64,000 nucleotides of DNA from Onchocerca lupi (taxonomy: Eukaryota > Nematoda > Chromadorea > Rhabditida > Onchocercidae): assembly GCA_028564675.1 (NCBI GenBank), contig JAOVVO010000301.1, positions 28,804-92,803 on the forward strand, read 5' to 3'. Below, piece by piece: positions 23,717 through 36,809 of the stretch. The translations under genes were made by a program, and so were the position numbers. The notes under the pieces were generated by a model. It was not told the origin of the DNA. It saw nothing but the letters and a program-made list of their open reading frames with translations, and did not search any database. Each line of letters opens with the position of its first letter. Position 1 is the first letter of the stretch.

Positions 23717-25191
23717 ATGTGGAGCAGTTCATCATCCGACAGATTTATGGCCAGAAAAGTATGCATTGTATGAAATTGTTTTACTATAACCTTGTTTTGT
23801 TCTTTTTAGGCTATTTTTCATTAGAGAAATGTTTTTTCTTTTTTTGTATGTACTGGAAATTATTTAGGTGCCACCAACTATTCGATATATTCCGGGTTTT
23901 ATCACTGAGGAAGAGGAGAAATTTTTTCTTTCCAAAGTATATTCAGTGCCGAAACCGAAATGGCAGCAACTTCTGAACAGACGCTTGCAAAATTGGGGTG
24001 GTATTGTGGGCAAAGAATTTCTAATTCGGGATAGCGTTATCCCTCCGGTATTCAATGCATTTCTTGGAATTACTGAGCTTTTAGGTTGCAGTTTGAAGAA
24101 ACATTCGCCTGTGATAGATCATTTGCATGAAGTGATAATCTCTAATCTACCATATACCGTTTGGTAAAGATATATTCGGTAGATGGACGTGCTCTGATAT
24201 CCAATTAGATCATCATATTTGTTCAGTTTTGTAAAAGTACTAAATATCTTCTAAACTTTCTTAGTGGCTTGACTCCGTTATCGACAAGCTAATGGCGCTC
24301 GGTGATACTTTTCCTCCAGATAGACGTCCAAATCATGTGCTAATTAATGAATATCTTCCTGGACAGGGCATTATGGTTTGTTTCCAGTTTTATTGAACAT
24401 GTTCGTCAAATTTTTGTTATTTCTGGTTCCGAATACAGATTTTGCTGCTTTAAATATATATATGATTTAAATATATGCTGATTTAAATATATGCTGCTTG
24501 CATCACAACGTTGTATCCTTTTTTAGGCACACACGGATGGTCCTGCTTTCTATCCGATGATTACCACAATTTCACTGGGTAGTGATGTAGTTGTTGATTA
24601 TTATAAACCTATAGATTCAAAGGTTCGATTCACTTTATTATATTTCTGTCAAGATTTTTTTGAATTCTATTTTTAAATCTTGCTAATTCTAAGTTTGAGA
24701 AAATCAGAAAAACTATGAATAAAGAACGTAAAATTTTTGTAGCGAAATAACATCAAGGAAGAGCGTTACCTTGGTTCTATATTTCTTGAGCAACGTAGCT
24801 TAGTTGTTGTTAGCGATGATGCATATGCAAACTGTTTGCATGAAATTGCGGATCGACCGTTTGATGTCATCACCAGTCATATTTTTAATCTTGAAAGTAT
24901 TAACAGACGCATCGGCGAAGTCATGAATCGTGATCTCAGGTCCATCTAAAATTTTGGAATTAGGTTTTCTGAAATGCTCATATTTGATACGACAGTACTT
25001 AGGATAGATACTGTGAATTTTTCTCAGTGCTATCTTGTATGGTTGTATTTGATGTAAATGCCGTCATTAGGTAATATTTTACACTGAATAATCGAACGAT
25101 GATTGTTCACTTTTTCAGGGTATCGTTAACAATTCGCAATGTTCCAAAAGTGAGCAAGATCACTGCAGCTGATCTGATCATGAGACAATAG
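23717..25191 (+). CDS. AlkB homologue 6, Fe(II)/2-oxoglutarate dioxygenase
   Basis: Member of the ALKBH6 branch of AlkB dioxygenases; substrate not firmly established. Exons: 23717-23758, 23868-24047, 24265-24375, 24527-24622, 24743-24939 and 25119-25191, in phase, giving about 232 residues (human 238). Family blocks are PKPKWQQLLNRRLQNWGG, NHVLINEYLPGQGIM, then AHTDGP (iron ligands His and Asp), PMITTISLGSDVVVDYY, LHEI (distal iron His) and RVSLTIRNVPK (2-oxoglutarate-binding Arg). The short first exon is chosen because it is the only ATG frame with a phase-0 donor and it reproduces the FMARKVPPTIRYIPGF entry. An in-frame TGA lies two codons upstream. Confidence 0.93.
24464..24495. repeat. 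16-bp perfect tandem duplication in ALKBH6 intron 3
   Basis: GATTTAAATATATGCT occurs twice head to tail, with a partial third copy upstream. Intronic and probably neutral. Confidence 0.8.
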
Positions 25192-25878
25192 TTTTCGTTA
25201 ATTTTTTGGCAGTTATAGGTCATATTGATTTAAAAATTTTTTGGTTGGATTTTTTTTCATTTCATGTCTGGTTGAAGTATTCTTTTTTTTTCATTGGTTT
25301 AATATATTTTTAAAATAAAAGTCTACTATTTTTGCTTCAGTCTTAATGTTCTTCAGCTGTATCGTAAAGTTTATTGTAACTTTATCTCATCTTACTTGTT
25401 TCTATTTGGATATGTGATGGTAATTCAATTTTGAGCTTGTTATTGTCTTTCATTATTCTCATATTTGTTACTATTATCTTTGTGAAAAAACCAAACATGA
25501 ATATTAGTTTTGCTGATTGTAAGCAGTTCATTTCATCAATTAATTTTTGAACTTCAAATCATATAAAAAACAAAATTTTGAAGCAAATCTTGAAATAGTG
25601 AATTGATCAACCAGAACTATTCCTTAAAGTTAAATTCTCGAGAACTTACGTTCAGAACAGTTAGAAGTTTCAGTTGCGTGAGAGTTTCAGGATTTACAAG
25701 TTTTAGGAGTTAGGATTTGTTTTCTTGGGAAACAGAAGGGTTACCGCAGAGAGGGCAAGTGATCGAGGATGAGAAAAGCGGTCATTTTGAAAATTGCAAT
25801 TGGGGTAATAAGATTGATGGTTTTTAGTAATAGTTAACGGTTCACTAGCTCCGTAAATGTGAGTGCGGTAAAGTTGTG

Positions 25879-26082
25879 TTACTCTGATTGCGCAATATCA
25901 TATAGTGAACATTTGGTGCATGAGGTGACAGTTGAGAGCTTGATAGCTTGACCGTGCCTTCCTTGTTTGACAGAGACTAAACACCGCAACCATATGTCAT
26001 TCGCGAGCTGGCTACTATCAGCATCTTGGATTGTGTGCCTTATTCGAATGATACCGACCTCATCGTTATTTGGAAATTCCAA
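25879..26082 (-). mobile_element. Possible decayed BEL/Pao integrase zinc-binding fragment
   Basis: A 67-codon frame of noticeably higher complexity than its surroundings reads NNDEVGIIRIRHTIQDADSS and later KQGRHGQAIKLSTVTSCTKC. The order GIIR-R, then GRH and CxxC recalls the region before the integrase core of BEL/Pao polyproteins, but the His pair is missing and no RT or integrase core flanks it. If real it is a short internal-deletion relic. Confidence 0.22.
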
Positions 26083-27586
26083 ATATCAAGCAAATGAAGT
26101 TAGATCGAGGAAGTTGTTTATCTCCTGAAATATGCTGCAAATACTCCACTTAAGAAAAATTAAGCTGACTATTTCGCATTGGGCATTACATTGTTTAGCT
26201 GTAAATATATTGAGCGACTAGCTGGGCATAATTTCGCGCTGAAATAGAATGATGGTCTGAAATTTGGCTTTTTTCTGATATTTTAGACAGATATTATTGT
26301 TCGAAAATTAGAGTTCTTAGGCCAAGTAATTATTGGTGAATGATGTGCTGAAATATTTCAACTATTTGGTGGTTTTTACTACCTTTTGTCGTTGTTGAAC
26401 TTGTTATTTTTATTCATTTCAGGAAAATGAAATAACTAGTTCCTTACTGAAATAAAAAAAAAAAAAAAACTACTGTTGGCTATTTGAAACTATTTTCCAT
26501 CAAATTGCGACCTGAGAACACACCTATTACCATATGAAAATAAGCAGAAATTTGAGCTAGTTCAAGTCATCTGTTTGGTGAACTCATTGACCTCTTCTCC
26601 TTGTCTATCTGGAGGGCAGCAATAGGAATTTGGATTGGAGCAAAGATGTTTATAATTTGGTAATCAAGTCGATGATTGCCTGGCCAACAGATGAAGTAAT
26701 TTGTTTATTCCAGTGAACAACACAGTTCATACAGTAATCAGACCCTATTATATTAAAGTTTTCTTGATTCTAGTTGCTGCTTTGTTCTCGTTCATGAAAT
26801 TTTTTTAAAACTAAAAGATGAAAAAATTGAGAAACAAAGTGACTGCTTATGATATAATGTAAAACCATGAATCATGTACATTGTAAATTGGAATCATCGA
26901 GAAAGCAGAAAATAAATTTTTAGAATCATTTAAAAATAATTGATTTTGCATTTCGCATTTGTTGGGCATTCAAATTTTGAAAGAATTTCAATTCCAGTTT
27001 GTTTACTGATAGTACCTGAGGATTCTTACAATATTATATGAAATAACAAAATATCTTGAGTTCCAAAAGAATAGCTGGGAATGATTTTCATCGTGATTTC
27101 TTATCAAAGGAATTAACAATATACGAAAATGCAGGATGATGAATCGAATTAAAATTAAATGTAGGAGAAAAATCAAAATTAAAATTATTTCTAAATTTCT
27201 TGAGCAATGATCTTAGCAAAAATACGCGAAAGGCATTATTGGCGAGTAGATTGGAATGAAAATGAGGAGGAGTGGTTGAAGCTACCGTAATCTGGAAGAC
27301 GCTTAAAAGTAATCCATAGGAGTAATTTGACCAAAATGAGAAGGTCCAACCCCTTATTCAGTTTGTTTGCATGTGTTTTAAGAAAGTAATAAAGTCATTC
27401 TGGATTGGTAGGATCATCTTAGTGGCCTAGTGCATTGTTAGAGCTAATCCGCCAAGATTCAGAAGGACTCTGCGGTAAATCACAGTTGTTCTGTTTAGAG
27501 ATTCCTTTGTGGTAACCAAATGTGCTGCAGGAGAATTAAATTAGGGTGAATTTGTTGCTAGCATTAAGTCTTACGTATTTTAAAGT

Positions 27587-27622
27587 GTAATCCAGGGAAC
27601 ACCCGTAATCCAGGAAACACCC
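27587..27622. repeat. 18-bp tandem repeat just upstream of the UNC-30 ATG
   Basis: Two copies of GTAATCCAGGGAACACCC, the second differing by one base, end 18 bp before the start codon, probably within the 5' leader. Confidence 0.75.
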
Positions 27623-27640
27623 GACAACTTTCCTCTGATC

Positions 27641-30600
27641 ATGGATTTAGAAACAAATCATCTGGAACAACAGGAACAGCCCCACAATCTTCCAGGCTTC
27701 CCCGGACATTTGATTAGGACAAACATCGTTCCTTCTATATTGGACGCTTCAGCTGTTGCAGCAAATGCAGCTACAAACATTGCTGCTAATACTGTAAGTA
27801 CTACAACAGCCACAGCGTTACTGTTTGATAGCACCTCGTTGAGCATTGCTGCCAGCAGTGATACCTTAACAGTAACCGGAGCTATCTGTCCACCACCATC
27901 TAGCTCCTCATCCAGCATTTTCTCCACTGCTCAACATGATATCTATCGATTACCAAATGTTGGTGCTGTTAACCAAAGTACCACTGCTCTGAATAATATT
28001 GCAGGAAAATTACCGAAAAGTATGTTTTATTACTAATTTAAAATTCATTCCAAAATACTTCAGTTTGAGGGATTATGAAATTAGCGATTTATCTTAGATT
28101 TTCTGTTGAAATTTACTGTCCAAATTCATCTTTGAAATATTCGTCTGTCTGAAAGTATTTGCTAATTTTAAAATCAGTATACGTAACTGGAAGAAGTTTT
28201 TGTATCTATTAATAAAATTCAAGAACCTTATCATCAATAAATTTGACGGAATTTGCATATTTGCGCATGTTATTTGTTATAATAGTCACCAACCTGAAAA
28301 GTGCTGCATTCAAAATCTAATAGAATGTTGAGAAAATGATTTGCACTCAATCACATTTTTTAATGCATTTGATATTGATAGTGCTTCGTCATTAATAAAT
28401 TTCTCGATTCATCTGGATCTTTCTTAATTTGTAGACTTTTTGTTCTGAATTCCCAAGAATTTTAATTAAACGATTTCCAAAGGTGCAGTTTTTGTTCTAG
28501 ATATAACTGAAAAATTTCACATTTAATAAAGTAATTCAGCAGTATCCAAATATGAGATTGCTTTACAGATATCGCTATTCATTTCCTTTTATAATTACGA
28601 ATTTGTTCTGAAATCAAGAAAAGATGAAATTCAAATGAAAGATGTATTCTTGAAGTTGATAAAGTATATTTCATTTGAAAAATTACGGAAACACGTCTAT
28701 TGCTAAGCTAGGGTAAATAAAATAATTTTATAACCGAAAGATAAGCCAAAACTCTTCACAATATCGAATCATCGTCATCCTCTGATATAAAATTTACATC
28801 AATTTTTCATTGATTCAGCAGAAATCTTATAAAAGGTACAAGCGCGCCTACCAAAATTGTATCGTCGCTTTCAATAATCCATTGGTACCTTTTTCTAACG
28901 TTCTTGGTAGTTTAGAAATTCTTCTCATTTAGCTGCTAAAAAAGTAAAATTTCTAGTAGAAGATGGCAAAAAAGAGTATGATGCATCATCGAGAAGTATT
29001 GAATGTGATGGAAATTCTAATGCATCTCCGGATACTTGTTTGATTAGTAGCCAGAAACCACGCAGACAACGTACCCATTTTACAAGTCATCAGGTAAATT
29101 TATGATCGCCTAAAGTTCTATATTTTCTGTTATATTCTAATTCAAAAATATGATGTCGAAGAAAAATCGCAATCTTGAAAATACATAGCACATGTTTGAA
29201 ATGAAATTTAACGAATTGCTTATTATATAATAATTTAAAATGTTGAATTTATGAACAAAATTCCTCCCACTGTTTTACAATCCTAATAATTGTTTTGCAG
29301 CTAACAGAGTTGGAAAATTGGTTTTCACGGAATCGTTACCCAGACATGGCTACAAGAGAAGAAATTGCATTATGGATCAGCCTCACGGAGCCACGAGTCC
29401 GTGTGAGTTCCCAAAAAAAATTTTCTGTGTAATTCAGGATTGAATAACTACGATCGTCCATTTCCTACTAAGATGTGATTTTTGATAATTTATGAAAATT
29501 CCTATCACTTTTTTATAGAAAAGGCCTTTTAGTTGCGCTAAATTAGCTTCAATCGAAACAATATCTTCACTTCAGAACCTTGAGATATAGCAGTTCTCAA
29601 AACCCTATAATTGAAATGTGTAATTTCTGTCACTTCTAATGAATTGAAATCCCAAGTGGCAGCAGACTCTGTCTTTCTTGGCTGATTAAACTAACGCACT
29701 ATCAACGAATCATCAACATCACAGTCATTGCTATGATCTCATCATCTTAAAATCATTATTACCATCATGTCCCTTATCATTGCCATAGTTATTAACACAA
29801 ATATTGTTATCCCTATTAGCATGTCAATATCATTCACATAGTCAACAGCTACTATTGCCAAGAAACAATAACAACAACCCAATTTTAATTAGGAATTCAA
29901 TTTTCCTATGTTCCTTACTATACTTATTCTATTTCCTTATTGTCAGTAACTAAACTAATGAAAGGAACTTATTGATCTGATTAACCTTGTGCTTGCTTCA
30001 GATTAGTCTGTCGTTCTTTGAAGGTAAGTATTGGCGAATATTCTTATCAGACGTATTATCTTTCAAAATTTAGGGTCGTGATTCCATGTTCAGAACTTGA
30101 GAACGGAAATATTTTCAAAAATTGCAAATTAAAAAACACGAATATTTTGCAAACAGCCAAGGGACATTCAAGGCTTACGGTAACTAATATTTTGGAAGTC
30201 TAGCCACAGCGTTCAATTTTAGAGTACAGATGAATGAGCATTGTCTTTATTGGCATCTGAAAGCATAGCCATCAATTCCTGCTTTTATGTTTCCCACTAA
30301 TGCCATGTAAATATCATCCGAGAGTTTCGATTTTTTCTAAAGCCTTAATGCAGTTTATGAAACAGTGTATTAGAATTATGAAATAGAGGAAGATTTCTGA
30401 AAAGATAATACCTAATAACTTTTAAAAAAAGAAAATTTGGATTTTGGTAAAGATTAAATTGTTCAATTCCATCTAACTTCCTCAGTTCTCTTAATACTTC
30501 GCCAATCTTTCCGCTCTTTCATACCAATCAATGTTCATCATTGCTTAAATATAATAAAATATTAAAATATTTCTTAATTATCTCGTAAAGTTCATGTATT

Positions 30601-31524
30601 AAATCTAAAAAACTTTAATACCATTTGCGTTCCTCAATAAGTTTCAATTTTGATCGAATTATTGAATAGTTTATTGGGATAAATCGATTGTGCTTCTTTT
30701 CAAGGTATGGTTTAAAAACCGACGAGCAAAATGGCGTAAACGAGAGCGTCATTTGTTAACTTCTGATTTCAAGAGTTTTCAGCCAACCGGTTGTTTTTCG
30801 CAAACCCTTTTACCGACCCATCCACAGGTAACAAGGTTCTTACATTAATTTAACTTCCTTTCCTTTAGCTTAATTTTGTTGTTAAAAATTCTTATTTTAG
30901 TTGTTCGGAATTTTTTGAAAAACTAGCCTTTCAAGTATTCAAATTTTATTGCAGCTTGACGATGTTTATGGCTCCTCGTCTTGGCAAGGTTATTCTACGA
31001 GAAATCCGAACACTGCTTTTGGTTGGGCCTTAAAAACACAGGTAATTCATACTTTACTTAAAAAAAAAGAATTATAGAAGTGGCAAATCTGTAAATCAAA
31101 ATAAATTGGTTAGCCAAATTAAATTTAAAAAGAATCCGGCGTATTTATTTCTTGAAACATTCAATCGACTCACAACATCTATTCTTTAAGATCTTTGGTT
31201 ATAAAGTTTTATATTATTTTTTTATTTACTATTTTTTAAAAGCTGAATTTTAATTTATAGGGACCGCTGCAACATACTTTCCCTCAATTGATGACTCCGA
31301 CATCCAACAATGCGACATCTTTGCCACGTTTTGCTCCTGCTCAACCGCCATTTTACGCAGCCAGTACTACAAGTACCACAAACCTGATGTCAAAAGATGA
31401 TAAATTCAAGTTACACTCTCAAGGATACTGTTCTTCTGTCATGCACATGCCCACTTCTGGTACCCAGTCCCAACAGGCCAGCAGTTTTTCAGTCCAATCA
31501 TATCAATACAATGGTCCGCTATAA
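27641..31524 (+). CDS. unc-30: Pitx-class homeobox transcription factor, UNC-30 orthologue
   Basis: Nuclear transcription factor; in C. elegans UNC-30 specifies GABAergic D-type motor neurons. Exons: 27641-28019, 28933-29093, 29301-29402, 30705-30827, 30955-31041 and 31261-31524, in phase, about 371 residues. The homeodomain spans about residues 169-228 across exons 2-4: RRQRTHFTSHQ, LTELENWFSRNRYPDMATRE, and helix 3 VWFKNRRAKWRKRER. Lys at homeodomain position 50 (residue 218) is the bicoid/Pitx DNA-recognition residue. The ELENWFSRNRYPDM stretch is close to nematode UNC-30. The N-terminus is Ala/Thr/Ser-rich low complexity, and the C-terminus is Gln/Ser/Pro-rich with no recognisable OAR motif. 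Introns 1 (913 bp) and 3 (1.3 kb) are among the longest in the window. Confidence 0.95.
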
Positions 31525-31663
31525 AACTGCAATTCAGGATTGTCGCACAACCACAGAAAGTGTCACAGCGTCCTTCGCGATAGGTATTGTGATATTAACT
31601 AGAAAATCAATCCATTTTCCATATTCACGCATTTCATTTCTTCGTTTTCCATAAAACTGCAAC

Positions 31664-31695
<32 letters not shown>

Positions 31696-34600
31696 TTTCT
31701 GTGCAGTTGCAGCGATCCATTACTATGCATTCTGCTTCGCTGTAAGAATTTACTATTAAATCATTTCTCTGAAAAATTTCCAGAGATTTAGTTTTTGTAA
31801 AATTCGTAATTTCGGTGTTTCCATTTTTAGTTTTCTTTTGAATTCTGCTTATAAACTCCTTCAAAAGCCAGATATCTCAATTACGTATTCCTGTAATTTT
31901 TCACATCGCATGAAAATATTTTTACAACTAACTTTATTATATTACCACAATTCATGACTGCATATACCAGCTGTGAATTTATTGTGTGGTTTAGAATTTT
32001 AAATAACTATCGGTCAAATCTTCAAATCGCAATCACTTGCAAAATATAACGAATTTCTTACTCTCATTACCAATTAGATAATCTAAATCACATGCAATTT
32101 TTTAAATCCATCATTTTTTATCGCTCTTAAATGATTTATTTTACTTCTCTTCGAATGAAAAACAGACGAAAAAAGCAGTCATTGACTTGTTGTATTTTTT
32201 CACAGTCTCTTTGAACAAAATATTTCGACTGCTTGCAGATCTAGCGTGTTTTTTTTTTAGAACTTTCGGAGATTTCCAGATAGATTGATAGAAGAATAAT
32301 TCTTGGTGAAAAAGGATTGAATTACGGTTGTTAAGGAAGTAGTGTGATATCTTATTCAATATCCATCAACTAACATTATATTTTGTTTATCTCATAAATC
32401 TTTTTGCAGCATTAAATCTTGGAAAACATAAAAAGTTGACACTAATAAAGTAGATGAGTTCAATTGAAAATTAATTTAGTAGATTCAAGTAAAACATTCA
32501 CTTGTGACCCGAAATTGATTCAAAAAATGAAAGATAGTATGTAAGATCTGAAAATCAATAATTATTGACTGTGAAGAAGAATATATAAATTAAAAATAGA
32601 ATGCTTCTCATAACTGTTTGTAACAAATTTAAGCTTTGTCTTTGCACTAGATAAACCTTTGTTTTAATTTAGAAATCCCAAAGATTAGTTATACTTTCTA
32701 CTACAAATTTCTTTGCATTTTAATGCCTCTTTTCCATAAATATTCCCACTGAACAACATATTACGCACTAAATAAAAACTGTGATTTGCTTTTGAGTTAT
32801 TAACTTTAATTGTTCATGAAAATACTCGATATGTTCTCGAAATTAAATTTAATTCATAAAATTGCGTCATACTAAATGACGAAATGACGATTAGTTGTGC
32901 TGCGTAATGATTGCAAATGATTTGGAAAAACTATAAAGTGATGAAAAATATAAAATTCTACTTTAAATAAGTAAATAAATTGCACTCAAAGATACGAAAA
33001 TCAATTCGTCACCAAACTTAAACATAAATTAATTAATAGCAATATGTAGAAAGCATTACGTAAAGAATTTTTAATTAGTTTACTAATCGATTGAAAGTAT
33101 TACTTTTTTCACATTATATCCTATTTTGCAGCAGCAAAGTGATGCAGTTTATCATAGGTTCCTTCAATATTTATTTTTTAAATTAGTCCAGAACTTCTCA
33201 AAGTTAACTAATTTCAAATTTTTTTCGACTTATTTTATCAAATCAATCGATCAAGAGATTAAAAAACTTCTCACCATTGCAATTTGAAAGAAAATTTTCT
33301 TTCGTAGATTTTTTGCTTCCGAATGATGATAATTACTGCGTAATTTTCTACTATTTTTCCTTTTAAGCATGATTTTAGAAAGCCAAAAATCCAAAAACAA
33401 ACAGAATTAGTCAACACGAAAATATTTGTGGACAAAAGGAAAGTATAAGTTTTGTCATCCAATAGGTATTCCTTGTTAAAAAAAAAAAATTCAAGTTTTT
33501 TGTTTTGGTTTTTTTCTGTTCAAATAAAAACTTTCTTCTCTCCTGCGAAATTTCTGAAAAAATAAGGTATTCATGACTTGGAAGAGTCCTCTTATAAGAT
33601 AGTTCATTTCGATTTTCAAATTTTAATTCGCGAAACAGTTCTCATGTTATAATTGCGCACAAATAATAGCAGTGTATGATTCTAAAGCGGTGTGATTATT
33701 CAGGAAGAAGTCGTTGCTGGAAATGTAGTGCTTTTTTTTAGCTCAGTTGCCTTGGCAAATTTTAATAGAAAATGAATAAGCTGATGATGTAATTAAATAT
33801 GCTCGCAAAGAGAGTTCTTTGGATAATTCAGATAAAAAAAGAATTAGCGAGCATATGTTTTTCGTTATTATTGTCAGAGTGCATTAAACTTCAGGCATTT
33901 AATAAGCAACCGTCCATTTTCTATAAACTTCCTACATCGATTGCCTTCTCGTTACTCCGAAAATTCTTGTTTTTTTTTTTTTTTAAACTCGAAGATTTGT
34001 CATGTTTGTTTGCTTTTAAATAGGTAATTCATTTACGCTTTGAAAAAAGCGCATCAAGAGATTAGTAAAACATAAAAATTCTTCTGTTCCCTTGCTTACG
34101 CTTTATGCTAAAAAAGTTGTAAACCTTTTACGAAATCTATTGATATACATATGGTTTCTGATACTTCACACGAATCTAAGGCTTTTTTTTTTTCGTCTAT
34201 TCTAAAATGCTTCACTTTTATTGCCTTTTTGTTAATTTCCTCAACTCTAACCTACTATTAATTAAGTTTTGCTATCATGTATCTTAGTTCATTATACTTG
34301 AAACTTTTTGGAACCAGCATTTTTGCTTTTTGCAGAGCAATAATTGAAATGGACATATGGCTTTTGTTAGTTCCAACGGTGGTGCTGTTATTGCTTTTGT
34401 AGGGCAATTGGTTATCCCCGTAAGAATAGCCATTGAAATGAAAAAATTGAATATTTCGCTTTAGAAATTTCTATTAGTCGATCTAACTGCTTTTGAAAGA
34501 ATAAATAATTGATAGGAATTTGTAACGGTTGATAGAAATTAAAAGTCCTTTTGCTAATTCTTAGTATCAAAAAGTGAATTCAATACTTAAACAATTTTTT

Positions 34601-35465
34601 ATGAAAATTTCTCATATAATGAAATCTTTAAGAGAGAATTTTTAAGTAATAAGGCCGATAGGTTGGTTACACAGTAATTTTTCTTTTCACATGTTTACTA
34701 CTTGAATCCAAATATGAAAGTGTCATCATATTGGCATCATTTCTCGACTTCAAAATTTCATGAAAATGACCCATATTGAAGACTTCTTGGTTCACACTAT
34801 CGGAAGAATTTCAGAAAATATTTTACGGAACAGGCTGTCAAAAACAACAATAAATAACAATATCACATGCTTAAACGAAAAAGTTGCATATATAGATGAA
34901 TAGATGATGATGAGATGGCAAGAGAAGGAAACAGCATTTGAAAACTGTATATGAAAAATTATGTGAAAAATAAGATGTTAATGAAAGGAAATAATTATTT
35001 GGCTTGGTGTTTGCGTCATAAACCTAATTGGGAAAGGGAGTCTGCTCCAATTGTTGCAAAATGGATTTCCAATACATGCAATTGGCTCAGCTGATTTTTT
35101 TTTTCCCCGATTATCACCAACTTGAGTTCCAATAATCGGCAAAGCAGTTGAAAACTCTTGTCATTTGCCATCAAACATTTTAGAAGAGGATGTATTGCCT
35201 TCTTGAAGATGCTCTTTGACCATCTACAAATCCAACGACTAGCTTTTTAGTTTTCCCTCCCTTTACAAAACGTGACACATCATCTTCTTCCTTGACAAGA
35301 AATTGGCCTATTTCAATGTTTACATTGATTGACTCTTTTTGTTCCTTTGATGGACCGACCTCCTTGATGGTCAGCATTCCTAACAGTGTTATTTATGCAA
35401 CGTTGTTAGGAAATACGATTTTCTTGATTCGATTCAGATAACAACTGTAGTAGGGAAATTACTCG
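31525..35465. other. Intergenic, about 3.9 kb, no gene seen
   Basis: Very AT-rich. Holds a 29-base A run at 31664-31692 soon after the UNC-30 stop and several shorter T/A runs. A minus-strand frame at 35180-35377 has acidic/basic character but no splice partners. Confidence 0.5.
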
Positions 35466-36762
35466 ATGAATATCCTTCATTCAAATACACAGAATTCCTC
35501 GTTAAAGCTATCAGAAAGTGTGATGGACTGGATACCATCTCACAATAAACCGTTTGCTCACATGGCTTGTGAACGATGGCTTCACGCAAGATTGGATGAT
35601 TTACGCACTAAAAGTGTCTTCAGTCATGTTTGTTTTTTTTTTTTAAATTATAAGATTAAAAGAAGTTCTGTCTTTAGTAGCTCATCATAGAATAGCAAAT
35701 TTGCTTCATCCAAGCTTTTTATTTACGTTTCCAATTTTTAGAGTTCTCTTTTATTCGCTTCAATTCTGTTCACTTCCAATATAGCGGGGCAGTGAGAATA
35801 TGAGAGAAAAAGCTTCCTACATCATGAATATGCAATCAAAAGAATTTTTCCAGAGAACAGAATATGAATTTTTGCCACAGAAACTAGAAAAAAGCTTTGT
35901 GGATTTCAATGTCAAAGAAAAGAATATTCGTGGCGAAACCCTTATCATGTCAGTGATAAGATATGAACTAGATAAGGCAAATCAGGTCTGTCTTACTTTA
36001 AACGGAAAATTCATACGGAGAAATTTTACGACCAGTCTAACAGTAAATGAAAATGACTGAGAAAGAGAGTTAATGACAAATTTGCAGGTGCGTCACATAA
36101 ACTTGTTGATTCGTTCTGGATGTGATCCTTCCGAACCAGATGAACGGCAATTGCGTACACCGCTGATGTTAGCTTGTCTGATGAGAAACGATACCGTTGC
36201 TCACTATTTGATCTTGGTTTGGTTACTTTAATTTGTTTGATTTACTTCCAAGACAATAACAGAGTTCAAATTAATCATTTTAATTTACGTAGAATTAGTG
36301 TCATTCAATTACTGTAAAAAAACAGGTAGGAAACATTCTATAAGAATCTATTTATGAAAAAATGTTACATCATAAATCTTCATAATGTATTTATTCCAGC
36401 CATTTCAATATTTTTCTAAAAAGTATGCTTTTTATAAAATTATAATGAGAAATTTAGGGTTGTTTCTTTCAGCAAAATGTGAATCTTATGGCAGCTGACA
36501 AAATGGGTAATACGGTATTAATGTATGCCGCTATGTACTCCCAGTCATCTCTGTTAAATTTTCTGATAGAGGAACTCTCCAGGCAATGGTGTATCGAAGC
36601 ATTTCGTACCAAAAATTTAATGGGATATACTGCAGAGAGTTTAGCTCGAAAAAATGAACGATACATGTTTTCCATGTAGTTTTTTATTCTCAGTTCTTTC
36701 ATCTGGCTTGCTTTTAAACCGATGCTTTGAGATTACTTTTTTAGAAAATAGCTTTCTGTTAA

Positions 36763-36809
<47 letters not shown>

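Larger units (their letters stand above)
25192..27640. other. Intergenic upstream of the homeobox gene
   Basis: About 2.4 kb that must include the UNC-30 promoter. Apart from the retroelement-like minus-strand frame at 25879-26082 and a tandem repeat at 27587-27622, I see nothing definite. Confidence 0.5.

Noticed and set aside
34981..35400. Possible Wolbachia-derived nuclear insertion, expected in filarial genomes
   Set aside because: No bacterial gene or GC shift could be recognised here or elsewhere in the window.
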